The notes beneath the pieces are model-generated. The model did no database searches. It saw only the letters and a list, made by a program, of their open reading frames with translations, and was not told where the DNA came from. Positions 50,436 through 50,482 of a DNA stretch of 50,482 nucleotides are shown here, piece after piece. The position numbers and the translations under genes are program-made. Position 1 is the stretch's first letter. Every line of letters begins with the position of its first letter. This DNA comes from Nitrospiraceae bacterium. GTDB taxonomy: Bacteria > Nitrospirota > Thermodesulfovibrionia > Thermodesulfovibrionales > UBA6898. Where the stretch lies: NCBI GenBank assembly GCA_003153275.1, contig PLXX01000149.1:25678-76159 (forward strand), read 5' to 3'.

Positions 50436-50482
50436 TTTTCCCTTTCAATATCAAGGGGTTGCGTGGTTCCTTCTAAGCATGT

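Overview
The window is a gene-dense bacterial chromosome segment, almost entirely housekeeping. By overall protein character it is plausibly a Nitrospirota/deltaproteobacterium-like Gram-negative lineage (inference; no search was run). From left to right: 3' end of an ArgA-like acetyltransferase, lspA, a DUF1189-like gene, htpG, an ABC-F ATPase, a DUF523-DUF1722 protein, pabB/trpE-like, pyrF, dcd, a TgpA/DUF58/MoxR operon, argH plus an FnIII lipoprotein, an orphan HisKA_3 kinase, hflX, a radical SAM/SPASM (AhbD-like) gene with hemE, an AMIN-amidase, GerMN, murI, rph, ftsH, folP, a c-di-GMP/response-regulator locus that is partly decayed, a cupin, rlmI, GH57, ftsB-like, eno, lpdA-gcvH, mutS, yceD-rpmF-plsX-fabH, a slipin/NfeD pair, and tRNA-Asn(GTT). 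There is no CRISPR array, IS element, prophage or defence island that I can support. The observations most worth a second look are: an apparent ATA start codon on hflX; an AhbD-like radical SAM gene translationally coupled to hemE; a frameshifted HD-GYP/REC/PATAN gene in the c-di-GMP locus; a perfect palindrome filling the spacer of the fatty-acid/ribosomal operon promoter; a 17-bp palindrome (TATGCAAACTTTGCATA) with a phased half-site upstream of the c-di-GMP locus; a DUF523 protein missing its third conserved Cys; and four or five decayed genes, all on the minus strand. I did not find convincing evidence of a wholly new multi-gene system.
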